9,324 nucleotides of DNA from Xanthobacteraceae bacterium (lineage in GTDB: Bacteria > Pseudomonadota > Alphaproteobacteria > Rhizobiales > Xanthobacteraceae): assembly GCA_030043285.1 (NCBI GenBank), contig JASHXZ010000574.1, forward strand, positions 1 to 9,324, given 5' to 3'. Below the pieces are notes generated by a model. The model saw only the letters and a program-made list of their open reading frames with translations. It ran no database searches and had not been told where the DNA came from. Of this stretch, positions 1-5,761 are shown piece by piece. The position numbers and the translations under genes are program-made. Position 1 is the first letter of the stretch, and each line of letters opens with the position of its first letter.

Positions 1-619
1 AGAACACGACCTGGATCTGCCCGCCGAGCAGATCGGTGATCGCCGGCGCCTCGCCGCGATACGGCACGTGCGCCATCTTGATCCCGGACATCATGTTGAA
101 CAGCTCGCCGGCGACGTGGCCGGTCGAGCCCGCGCCGCCCGAGCCCATGTTGATCTTGCCGGGATTTTGCTTGGCGTAGCTGATGAATTCCGGGACGGTC
201 TTGGCCGGCAGCGATGGGTTGACCACCATGATCAGCGGCGCGCGCTCGATGCTGGCGACCGGCGCAATGTCGTGGGCGAAGGAAAAATCGAGATGCTGAT
301 AGAGCGTGGCGTTGATGGCGCCCGGCGATCCGGCGAGCAGCAGCGTGTAGCCGTCCGGCACGGCGCGGGCGACGATGCCGGTGCCGAGATTGGTGCCGGC
401 GCCGCCGCGGTTGTCGACGACGATCTGCTGGCCGAGCTTTGGCTCGACCGCGTGCGCAACGAGGCGCGCCACGATATCGAAGGTGCCGGCCGGCGGCACC
501 GGCACGACCAGATGGATCGGCTTCGTCGGATAGGCCTGCGCCCAGGCCACGCGCGCTGCTGCCGGGCTGATCGCCGCCGCGGCCGCCAATTGCACCAAGC
601 GTCTGCGCGCAAGCTGCAT
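1..619 (-). CDS. Bug/TctC-family periplasmic solute-binding protein, 3' end cut by window
   Basis: Receptor of the tripartite tricarboxylate transporter (TTT) family, expected to bind a small carboxylate or similar solute in the periplasm. 206 complete codons are visible from the ATG at 619, which follows a good AGGAG site six bases upstream; the C-terminal third lies outside the window. The N-terminus has a twin-arginine signal (ARRRLVQLAA, residues 4-13) with likely cleavage after VAWA (about residue 27). Family features follow: the ligand loop VPPAGTFD (41-48), VDNRGGAG (68-75), PDGYTLLL (88-95), NPGKIN and HVPYRGE. It is the last visible member of a four-gene array and is separated from the third by 113 bases, so it may have extra regulation of its own. 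The ligand cannot be told from sequence; the family assignment is secure. Confidence 0.9.
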   Translation of the reverse strand, partial: MQLARRRLVQLAAAAAISPAAARVAWAQAYPTKPIHLVVPVPPAGTFDIVARLVAHAVEPKLGQQIVVDNRGGAGTNLGTGIVARAVPDGYTLLLAGSPGAINATLYQHLDFSFAHDIAPVASIERAPLIMVVNPSLPAKTVPEFISYAKQNPGKINMGSGGAGSTGHVAGELFNMMSGIKMAHVPYRGEAPAITDLLGGQIQVVF

Positions 620-635
620 CGTTGTCTCCTGCTAC

Positions 636-650
636 GCCCGCGCCGCGGGC
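636..650 (-). other. Short perfect hairpin just upstream of the fourth Bug gene
   Basis: GCCCGC-GCC-GCGGGC on the plus strand forms a perfect 6-base-pair stem with a 3-base loop. It sits a few bases upstream of the AGGAG ribosome-binding site of the gene starting at 619. A TACAAT element resembling a -10 box lies further upstream on the minus strand (684-689) but has no good -35 partner. The hairpin may affect messenger stability or translation; no function is shown. Confidence 0.3.
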
Positions 651-732
651 CTATGTGGCAAGCGTTGGTCTAAGCTTTTGTCGATTGTATCGGCTATCGC
701 GCGTTGGCACCCGCGACCTTCCGTCCCGGTGC

Positions 733-1713
733 TCACTCCGCCTTGATACCGGCGAACTTGATCACCTTGGCCCATTTCGCTGTTTCGGCCGCAACGACTT
801 GGCCGAAGTCGGCCGGCGTGCCGGTGACCTCGACGCTGCCCAGCTCGGCAAAGCGCGCTTTGATCCGCGGCTCGGCCAATACGGCATTGATCGCTGCGTT
901 GAGCTTGTCGACGATTTCGTCCGGCATCCCCTTCGGCGCGCTGATGCCGGTGATGCCGGTCACCTCGTAGTCGGGCAAAAACTCCTTCATGGTCGCCACG
1001 CCGGGCAACAAGTCGGTCATCGGCGTCGCGCTGGTGACCGCGAGCGCGCGCAGCTTGCCGCTGCGCACATAGCCGAGCGAAGAGGGCACCGGATCGAACA
1101 TGACCTGCACGCGATTGGTCAAAAGATCGGCCTGCGCCGCGGTCTCGCCGCGATACGGCACATGCAGCAGGTCGACATGCGCCATCATCATGAACAGCTC
1201 GGCTGCCATGTGGGTGAGATTGCCTGTGCCGGTCGAGGCGACGTTGATTTTCCCCGGATGGGCTTTGGCATAGGCGATGAATTCGGGAACGCTGTTCGTT
1301 GGGAATCCTGGATTGACCACCATGACGAACGGCGAGCCGCCGATGCCCGCAATCGGCGTCGTGTCGCGGATGAAATTGTATTTGAGGTCGGGATAGAGCG
1401 AGGCATTGATCACGTTCGGGGCGATGACCATCAGGAGCGTGTAGCCGTCGGGCCGCGCGCGCACGACCATTTCGGTCGCGATGTTGCCGCTGGCACCCGG
1501 CCGGTTTTCCACCACGAACGGCTGGCCCAAGCGTTCGGACAGCCGATCGGCGATCAAACGGGCATAAATGTCGGGCGTGCCGCCGGCCGGCAGGCCGACG
1601 ATCAGGCGTACCGGCCGCGTCGGGTAATCGAGCGCCGCCGCGGCACGCCGTGAGGCGGGCAACGCGACAGCGGCCGCTGCAGCAAGGAAAAAGTTTCGGC
1701 GAGAGACTTTCAT
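733..1713 (-). CDS. Bug/TctC-family periplasmic solute-binding protein
   Basis: Complete 326-residue TTT-family receptor, the usual length for Bug proteins. The start chosen is the ATG at 1713, because it begins exactly at a canonical Tat signal (SRRNFFLAA, residues 4-12); the reading frame stays open further upstream, but that stretch overlaps the preceding gene's end and lacks signal-peptide character. Export is probably completed by cleavage in the RRAAAA region before LDYPTRPV. Family motifs: ligand loop LPAGGTPD (41-48), ENRPGASGN (69-77), PDGYTLL (88-94), HPGKIN, HVPYRGE (184-190) and the C-terminal AKWAKVIKFAGIKAE. A GGAAAG element upstream is only a modest ribosome-binding site. It follows the preceding Bug gene by 44 bases, consistent with one transcript. 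Ligand unknown. Confidence 0.93.
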   Translation of the reverse strand: MKVSRRNFFLAAAAAVALPASRRAAAALDYPTRPVRLIVGLPAGGTPDIYARLIADRLSERLGQPFVVENRPGASGNIATEMVVRARPDGYTLLMVIAPNVINASLYPDLKYNFIRDTTPIAGIGGSPFVMVVNPGFPTNSVPEFIAYAKAHPGKINVASTGTGNLTHMAAELFMMMAHVDLLHVPYRGETAAQADLLTNRVQVMFDPVPSSLGYVRSGKLRALAVTSATPMTDLLPGVATMKEFLPDYEVTGITGISAPKGMPDEIVDKLNAAINAVLAEPRIKARFAELGSVEVTGTPADFGQVVAAETAKWAKVIKFAGIKAE

Positions 1714-1757
1714 GAGGACTTTCCGTGCCGCGCTTTCGCACCGCAGCCTAGCAAGAA

Positions 1758-2735
1758 TCAATCTGCCTTGATGTCGGCGAATTTGATCACCTTGGCCCAC
1801 TTCGCGACTTCGGCCACGATGTGTGAACCGAACTCAGCGGCCGAGCCGGGCAACTCGGTGCCGCCGAGCGCGGTGATCTTCGCTTTCAGGGACGCTTCGG
1901 CGAGACCCGCCTCGATCTCGCGATTGAGTTCTTCGACAACCTCCTGCGGCGTGTTCTTCGGTGCGACGATGCCGACCCATTGAGTCGCTTCGAAGCCCGG
2001 CACGGTGTCGGCCACCGTCGGCACATCCGGCAGCAATCCGGACCGGCTCGCGCCGGTCACCGCGAGAGGTCGCAAACCGCCGGCGCGAATCTGTTCGACG
2101 GTCAGCAGCACGGTGCCGATCACGCCTTGTACTTGGCCGCTGAGCGCATCGGTGATCGCCGGCGGCCCGCCGCGATAAGCAACGAAAACCACGTTGATCC
2201 CGGTCAGCATCTTCAGCAATTCGCCGGCGACGTGTTGCGGCGAGCCGACCGGCGGCGTGCCGATATTGATCTTGCCGGGATTCTGCTTGGCGGCGGCGAT
2301 CAGCTCGGGCAGGTTTTTCGCCGGGAACGCCGCGCTGACCGTGATCACCATGGGAAAGGCGACCACGCCGGCAATCGGCGCAAAATCGCGCAGCACGTTG
2401 AATTTCAGATTGCGATAGAGCGTGGCATTGATCGAGTTGGAGGCGGAAACCAGAAGCAGCGTGTAGCCGTCCGGCGCCGCGCCCGCTACCATTTCGGCGG
2501 CGAGATTGCCGCTAGCGCCGTTGCGGTTGTCGATAAAGAACGTCTGTCCGAGCCGCCGCGACAGCCAGTCGGCGATCAGGCGCGCGACGACGTCCGGCGC
2601 GCTGCCCGGCACCGCGCCGACGATGATGCGCACCGGCCGCGTCGGGTAGCCGAGCGCCAGGCTCGGCCGTGCCAAAGCCGGCAAGGCGGCGCCGGTCGCC
2701 GCGAGCTGGAGAAAGTGTCGGCGAGGCAGCCGCAC
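1758..2735 (-). CDS. Bug/TctC-family periplasmic solute-binding protein (GTG start)
   Basis: Complete 325-residue TTT-family receptor. The start is set at the GTG at 2735: it is preceded by a strong GGGAGGA site six to seven bases upstream and opens directly into a Tat signal (LPRRHFLQLA, residues 3-12). An ATG further upstream in frame would run into the previous gene and dilute the signal peptide. Family motifs: DNRNGASGN (69-77), PDGYTLLL, NPGKIN, VAYRGG and the C-terminal AKWAKVIKFADIKAD. The first ligand loop (AVPGSAPD, 41-48) differs from the usual PAGG/PPGG type, and PYRGE is replaced by AYRGG, hinting at a different ligand from its neighbours. It lies 41 bases after the preceding Bug gene. 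Ligand unknown. Confidence 0.92.
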   Translation of the reverse strand: MRLPRRHFLQLAATGAALPALARPSLALGYPTRPVRIIVGAVPGSAPDVVARLIADWLSRRLGQTFFIDNRNGASGNLAAEMVAGAAPDGYTLLLVSASNSINATLYRNLKFNVLRDFAPIAGVVAFPMVITVSAAFPAKNLPELIAAAKQNPGKINIGTPPVGSPQHVAGELLKMLTGINVVFVAYRGGPPAITDALSGQVQGVIGTVLLTVEQIRAGGLRPLAVTGASRSGLLPDVPTVADTVPGFEATQWVGIVAPKNTPQEVVEELNREIEAGLAEASLKAKITALGGTELPGSAAEFGSHIVAEVAKWAKVIKFADIKAD

Positions 2736-2776
2736 AAAAATCCTCCCGGTTGGATCCGCGGTTTTTCGCTCCGAAA

Positions 2777-3754
2777 TCAGTCCAGTTGGATCTTGGCGAA
2801 CTGGACCACCTTGGCCCACTTCGCCGTATCAGCCTCGATCAGCTTTCGAAAGTCGTCGCGCGAAGTTGGAAACGCCGGCGCGCCAAGATCGGCGAGCCGC
2901 GTCTTGAAGGCGGGATCGGCCAGTGCGGCGTTGACCTCACCATGCAGCTTGTCGAGGATTTCGACCGGGGTGCGGGCCGGCGCGCCAAGACCCTGCCAGC
3001 CGCTCGCCTCGTATCCTGGAACGAACTGGCCGATCGGCGGTACGTCCGACAAAGCCTCGTAGCGGTCCGCAGTGGTGACCCCGAGCGCCCGCAGTTTACC
3101 GGCCTTGATGTAGCCGATCGACGAGGTGACGAGATCGAACATCACCTGCAGGCGGCCGCTCAACAGATCGGGCACCGCGGGGCCGGTGCCGTGGTAGTGC
3201 ACCGGTACCAATTGCACGCCGGTCATCATCTCGAACAGCGCGCCGTACATGTGCGGCCCCGAGCCTGGACCGCCGGTGCCCATGTTGAGCTTGCCGGGAT
3301 TGGCCTTGGCGTAAGCGATGAACTCGGGAACGCTTTTGACCGGCAGGGACGGATTGACTTCAAGCACGCCGCCGGCGCGCGACATGCTGGCAACCGGCGT
3401 GACATCGCGCAAAAAATCGTAGTCGAGATGCCTGTAGAGCGAACCATTCCAGGCATTGATCGTGGTGACGTTGAGCAGCGTGTAGCCGTCCGGCGCCGCT
3501 TTGGCGACGAGGCCCGTGGCAATGTTCATCGCTGCGCCCGGCCGGTTCTCGACCACGAAGGCCTGGCCGAGCCGATCGGTGAGCCGCTGCGCGATCAGCC
3601 GCGCCAAAATGTCTGCAGCGCCGGAAGGGGCGAAGCCGACGACGATGCGCACCGGCCGCGATGGGTAAGCTTGCGCCCGCACCACGGCAGGCAGCGCGGG
3701 AATAGCGACCGCGGTGGCCGCAGCTTGCAGCAATTTGCGCCGGTGCAGGGCCAT
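2777..3754 (-). CDS. Bug/TctC-family periplasmic solute-binding protein, first gene of the array
   Basis: Complete 325-residue TTT-family receptor and the promoter-proximal member of the leftward array. The ATG at 3754 opens a Tat signal (LHRRKLLQAA, residues 3-12) with probable cleavage after VVRA (about residue 27), leaving a mature protein starting QAYPSRPV. Family motifs: ligand loop FAPSGAAD (41-48), ENRPGAAMN, PDGYTLLN, NPGKLNMG and a divergent HYHGTGP where the others have PYRGE or AYRGG. The C-terminus is AKWAKVVQFAKIQLD. No convincing Shine-Dalgarno sequence precedes the start (TATGGCGAA only), unlike the second and fourth genes of the array. No TctA or TctB partner gene is visible nearby. 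Ligand unknown. Confidence 0.92.
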   Translation of the reverse strand: MALHRRKLLQAAATAVAIPALPAVVRAQAYPSRPVRIVVGFAPSGAADILARLIAQRLTDRLGQAFVVENRPGAAMNIATGLVAKAAPDGYTLLNVTTINAWNGSLYRHLDYDFLRDVTPVASMSRAGGVLEVNPSLPVKSVPEFIAYAKANPGKLNMGTGGPGSGPHMYGALFEMMTGVQLVPVHYHGTGPAVPDLLSGRLQVMFDLVTSSIGYIKAGKLRALGVTTADRYEALSDVPPIGQFVPGYEASGWQGLGAPARTPVEILDKLHGEVNAALADPAFKTRLADLGAPAFPTSRDDFRKLIEADTAKWAKVVQFAKIQLD

Positions 3755-3777
3755 TTCGCCATACTAGCAGACTAAAC

Positions 3778-3796
3778 GCGCGGCGGCAGGCCGCGC
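3778..3796 (-). terminator. GC-rich hairpin between the RibK-like gene and the Bug array, possible weak terminator
   Basis: GCGCGGC-GGCAG-GCCGCGC is a perfect 7-base-pair stem with a 5-base loop. Read on the minus strand it is followed by GTTTAGTC, so the U-tract is poor for a classic intrinsic terminator. It lies downstream of the RibK-like stop and 24 bases before the first Bug start. It could end the upstream transcript, protect a 3' end, or be a leader element of the Bug array. Confidence 0.3.
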
Positions 3797-3860
3797 ACTC
3801 GGGCGTGTTCTCGCAAATTGAGCAGTCACGGCCGGCTTCCTGCCGGGAGCCGAAGTGCAA

Positions 3861-4280
3861 TCAAATGACGATCAGGTTACGCGTGGTATATGGCTTATCG
3901 ATGTGAATCCGACATCTGGTCCCGGTTGCCGTACCGCCAGACAAAAATGGAGCGATCAGTTCAACGTGATAGACGTCGTAAAAATGCGGTGAGTTAGCCG
4001 GCATGTAAATCCAGGCGCGGCGCAGCGCGTCGCCTAATGGGGATTCAAAGGCAACTTCTAAAAACGCAAATTGTTCAATGCTTTGGGGGTACCATTGGAT
4101 CGGCGGCGTCAAAAAATCGGCATTGTTTATGCGGAGTGCTTCGGCAAGGCGCAGATTGATGCTCCCGGGATGACAGCCTGCAAGAACGGGGAAGCGACCA
4201 ATCAAATGCGGTAGTTGAAAGGCGATCGCGGTGTGCGCCCTGCCTATCCCGTCAACAACTTCCCCATCAATGGTGATCAC
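3861..4280 (-). CDS. RibK-like (DUF120-type) protein, possible CTP-dependent riboflavin kinase homologue
   Basis: 139-residue soluble protein with no signal peptide or membrane segment. The start is a GTG with a perfect GGAGG (4288-4292) seven bases upstream. The layout resembles the archaeal CTP-dependent riboflavin kinase family, compared from memory: IDGEVVDGIGRA (4-15) matches the N-terminal GEVVSGLGEG strand and glycine loop; CHPGSINLRL (36-45) matches the PGTLNLKL motif, whose Thr and Asn bind Mg2+ in the archaeal enzyme, here Ser40 and Asn42; VELIAP (106-111) followed by TGTRCRIHI (119-127) matches the IIEIIAP and DGDVIKI end. Length is also close to the family's roughly 130 residues. 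If active it would make FMN from riboflavin using CTP. Bacteria normally use RibF for this, so a changed role is possible. Local G+C is near 50%, lower than the neighbours. Fold assignment moderate, activity speculative. Confidence 0.55.
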   Translation of the reverse strand: MITIDGEVVDGIGRAHTAIAFQLPHLIGRFPVLAGCHPGSINLRLAEALRINNADFLTPPIQWYPQSIEQFAFLEVAFESPLGDALRRAWIYMPANSPHFYDVYHVELIAPFLSGGTATGTRCRIHIDKPYTTRNLIVI

Positions 4281-4387
4281 TGTTCGCCCTCCAAGAGCAA
4301 CAAACGTATCAACACGCAGATTACGCGTTTAATCCCTTCCTCAAACGGCCAAGCAAGATTGGCCGACTTTGGGTCATAAACACGCAT
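4277..4387 (-). CDS. Small 36-residue protein overlapping and probably coupled to the RibK-like gene
   Basis: ATG at 4387, stop TGA at 4279-4277. The TGA overlaps the GTG start of the RibK-like gene as GTGA, and that gene's GGAGG lies inside this ORF, a typical translational-coupling layout. A GGGGG run (4396-4400) eight bases upstream can act as a Shine-Dalgarno with one G-U pair. The product starts MRVYDPKSANLAWPFEEG and ends IKRVICVLIRLLLLEGEQ: a polar aromatic N-terminal half, then an amphipathic or hydrophobic helix (about 19-32) with two arginines and a lysine. I do not recognise a family. It could be a genuine small protein partner, a leader peptide, or chance; the composition looks protein-like but 36 codons are too few to prove it. 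Confidence 0.5.
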   Translation of the reverse strand: MRVYDPKSANLAWPFEEGIKRVICVLIRLLLLEGEQ

Positions 4388-4393
4388 TCTCGC

Positions 4394-4426
4394 AGCCCCC
4401 GAATTGCTCGTAGCCCCCCGAATTGC
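4394..4426. repeat. Short direct repeat (AGCCCCC(C)GAATTGC twice)
   Basis: Plus-strand 4394-4407 (AGCCCCCGAATTGC) is repeated at 4412-4426 with one extra C. The first copy supplies the GGGGG ribosome-binding run of the small minus-strand ORF; the second ends next to the -35 region of the rpsB promoter. It may be a slippage duplication or a pair of protein-binding half-sites. Confidence 0.6.
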
Positions 4427-4429
4427 GCG

Positions 4430-4457
4430 TTGCGCTTTGCCAGCGACCCGTTATATA
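4430..4457 (+). promoter_or_regulatory. Candidate sigma-70-type promoter of the rpsB operon
   Basis: TTGCGC (4430-4435) and TATATA (4452-4457) are separated by 16 bases. This is the only AT-rich -10-like element in the otherwise GC-rich spacer, and it lies 142 bases before the rpsB start. Transcription would begin near 4464 and yield a leader of about 135 bases. The -10 sequence is symmetric, but no -35 match is seen for leftward transcription. Confidence 0.5.
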
Positions 4458-4476
4458 AGCCGCGCAAACTCACACG

Positions 4477-4590
4477 CGGACCTTGGCCCCGAAAGGGGAC
4501 CGTCCGGTGCTCGCCCCCTCCCTTCCTTCCCGCGCAAGCGGGGGAGGGTAGGGATGGGGCAGGCTCACCGGTCCGCGGCGGATCAACCGG
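4477..4590 (+). promoter_or_regulatory. Structured rpsB mRNA leader, candidate S2 autoregulatory element
   Basis: Three hairpins can be drawn. (1) 4477-4506: CGGAC pairs with GTCCG, then GG with CC and CCCC with GGGG, closed by a GAAA tetraloop, with a CTT bulge and a single bulged A (4499). (2) 4519-4553: a pyrimidine-rich arm and a purine-rich arm around CCCGC-GCAA-GCGGG, again a GNRA loop. (3) 4568-4590: CCGG-TCCG / CGGA-CCGG with a TCAA bulge, which would pair the GG of the rpsB ribosome-binding site GGAG (4589-4592). Known biology: S2 represses its own leader in Escherichia coli and relatives. Whether this different structure does the same is inference. Confidence 0.4.
4519..4553. repeat. 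Pyrimidine/purine palindrome in the rpsB leader
   Basis: A CCCTTCC-type arm and a GGGGGAGGGTAGGG-type arm flank CGC-GCAA-GCG. It resembles the abundant CCCTC...GAGGG intergenic palindromes remembered from Bradyrhizobium-type genomes, so it could be an inserted repeat rather than an evolved leader element. Confidence 0.4.
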
Positions 4591-4599
4591 AGAAGACCT

Positions 4600-5601
4600 A
4601 TGGCGCTGCCCGACTACAGCATGCGCCAGCTTTTGGAAGCTGGCGTCCATTTCGGCCATCAATCCCACCGCTGGAACCCGAAGATGTCCGAGTACATCTT
4701 TGGCAGCCGCAACAACATCCATATTATCGACCTGACGCAGACGGTGCCGATGATGCACCAGGCGCTGCAGGCGGTCAGCGACACGGTCGCCAAGGGCGGT
4801 CGTATCCTGTTCGTCGGCACCAAGCGGCAGGCCCAGGACGCCATCGCCGATGCCGCCAAGCGCTCGGCGCAATATTACGTCAACTCGCGCTGGCTCGGCG
4901 GCACGCTGACCAACTGGAAGACCGTCTCCAACTCGATCAAGCGACTGCGCAAGCTCGAGGAGATGCTCGCCTCCAACGAGGCGCAGGGCTACACCAAGAA
5001 GGAGCGGCTGACCTTGCAGCGCGAGCGCGACAAGCTCGACCGCGCGCTCGGCGGCATCAAGGACATGGGCGGGCTGCCCGATCTGTTGTTCGTCATCGAC
5101 ACCAACAAAGAGGACATCGCGATCAAGGAGGCGCAGCGGCTCAACGTGCCGGTCGCCGCTATCGTCGACACCAATTGCGATCCGGATGGCATCAACTTCG
5201 TCGTGCCGGGCAACGACGACGCGAGCCGGGCCATCACGCTGTACTGCGATCTCATCGCCAAGGCGGCGATCGACGGTATTTCGCGCGCGCAAGGTTCCCG
5301 CGGCGTCGACATCGGCGCCCAGGCGGAGCCGGTGATCGCCGAGGAACTGCCCGCGGAGACCAACCGGCTCGGCTTCGAGCCGCTGTCCGGCCCGCGTGGC
5401 GTTGCCGATGATTTGAAGAAACTGCCGGGCGTCTCGCCGGCCATCGAGAAGCAGCTCAACGATCTCGGCATTTTCCACCTCCAGCAGATCGCCGAGCTGT
5501 CGCCGACAGCTTCCCACAACGTCGGCGAAGAAGTCGGACTGCCGGGCCGGGTCGAGAGCTGGGTTGCCAAGGCCAAGGAACTGACCGCCGAGGCGGAGTA
5601 A
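4600..5601 (+). CDS. rpsB: 30S ribosomal protein S2 with C-terminal helix-hairpin-helix extension
   Basis: 333 residues; the start ATG follows GGAG seven bases upstream. The S2 core occupies about 1-230: [19 protein letters not shown] (11-29), [11 protein letters not shown] (38-48), FVGTKRQAQ (71-79), [13 protein letters not shown] (96-108), [12 protein letters not shown] (160-171) and [12 protein letters not shown] (185-196). S2 joins the small subunit late and supports S1 binding. Escherichia coli S2 has about 241 residues, so roughly 90 are extra. After a linker, residues 269-332 ([20 protein letters not shown] and following, ending [11 protein letters not shown]) match the small HhH domain that alphaproteobacteria also carry on L21 and NuoE. 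First gene of the translation operon, with its own promoter and structured leader. Confidence 0.97.
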   Translation: MALPDYSMRQLLEAGVHFGHQSHRWNPKMSEYIFGSRNNIHIIDLTQTVPMMHQALQAVSDTVAKGGRILFVGTKRQAQDAIADAAKRSAQYYVNSRWLGGTLTNWKTVSNSIKRLRKLEEMLASNEAQGYTKKERLTLQRERDKLDRALGGIKDMGGLPDLLFVIDTNKEDIAIKEAQRLNVPVAAIVDTNCDPDGINFVVPGNDDASRAITLYCDLIAKAAIDGISRAQGSRGVDIGAQAEPVIAEELPAETNRLGFEPLSGPRGVADDLKKLPGVSPAIEKQLNDLGIFHLQQIAELSPTASHNVGEEVGLPGRVESWVAKAKELTAEAE

Positions 5602-5607
5602 GCGTCA

Positions 5608-5638
5608 TTCCGGGGCGCGCCGCAGGGCGACCCCGGAA
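5608..5638. repeat. Palindromic intergenic element between rpsB and tsf
   Basis: TTCCGGGG (5608-5615) and CCCCGGAA (5631-5638) form a perfect 8-base-pair stem with a 15-base GC-rich loop, starting seven bases after the rpsB stop. The GTCATTCCGGGGCGCGC beginning resembles dispersed palindromes remembered from Bradyrhizobium and Rhodopseudomonas genomes. No T-run follows, so it is a poor intrinsic terminator; it may stabilise the rpsB 3' end. Confidence 0.6.
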
Positions 5639-5701
5639 CCTATTAACGCAGGGAACGCGCAGTTCTCCGACGGCGTCACTATCTACATTCAGCGATTATG
5701 G

Positions 5702-5735
5702 ATCCCGGGTTTCTCGCTCCGATCGGCTCCGGGAT
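5702..5735. repeat. Second palindrome in the rpsB-tsf spacer
   Basis: ATCCCGG (5702-5708) and CCGGGAT (5729-5735) form a perfect 7-base-pair stem with a 20-base loop. It is 26 bases before the tsf start and leaves the tsf ribosome-binding site AAGGA (5748-5752) free. Its CCCGG core resembles the element at 5608-5638, suggesting the two could be ends of one composite repeat. Confidence 0.5.
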
Positions 5736-5761
5736 GGCGAGCGCAATAAGGATCAAGGCAA

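Noticed and set aside
622..3775. Several plus-strand open frames of 340-370 codons opposite the Bug genes
   Set aside because: They mirror the Bug coding frames, are rich in Arg, His, Gly and Asp, and recur at the same place in each paralogue, as antisense shadows do.
4326..4382. 18-codon minus-strand ORF starting MTQSRPILLG within the small coupled ORF
   Set aside because: It overlaps the 36-codon ORF in another frame, has no ribosome-binding site and no coupling to the next gene.
3755..4599. tRNA, insertion sequence or integration site at the low-G+C pocket
   Set aside because: No cloverleaf, transposase or terminal inverted repeats are visible, so the transfer idea rests on composition and family only.
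4321..5517. Long open frame of 398 codons on the minus strand opposite rpsB
   Set aside because: It is the antisense shadow of a high-G+C conserved gene; its residues are arginine/glycine/aspartate-rich without family motifs, while rpsB on the plus strand is unmistakable.
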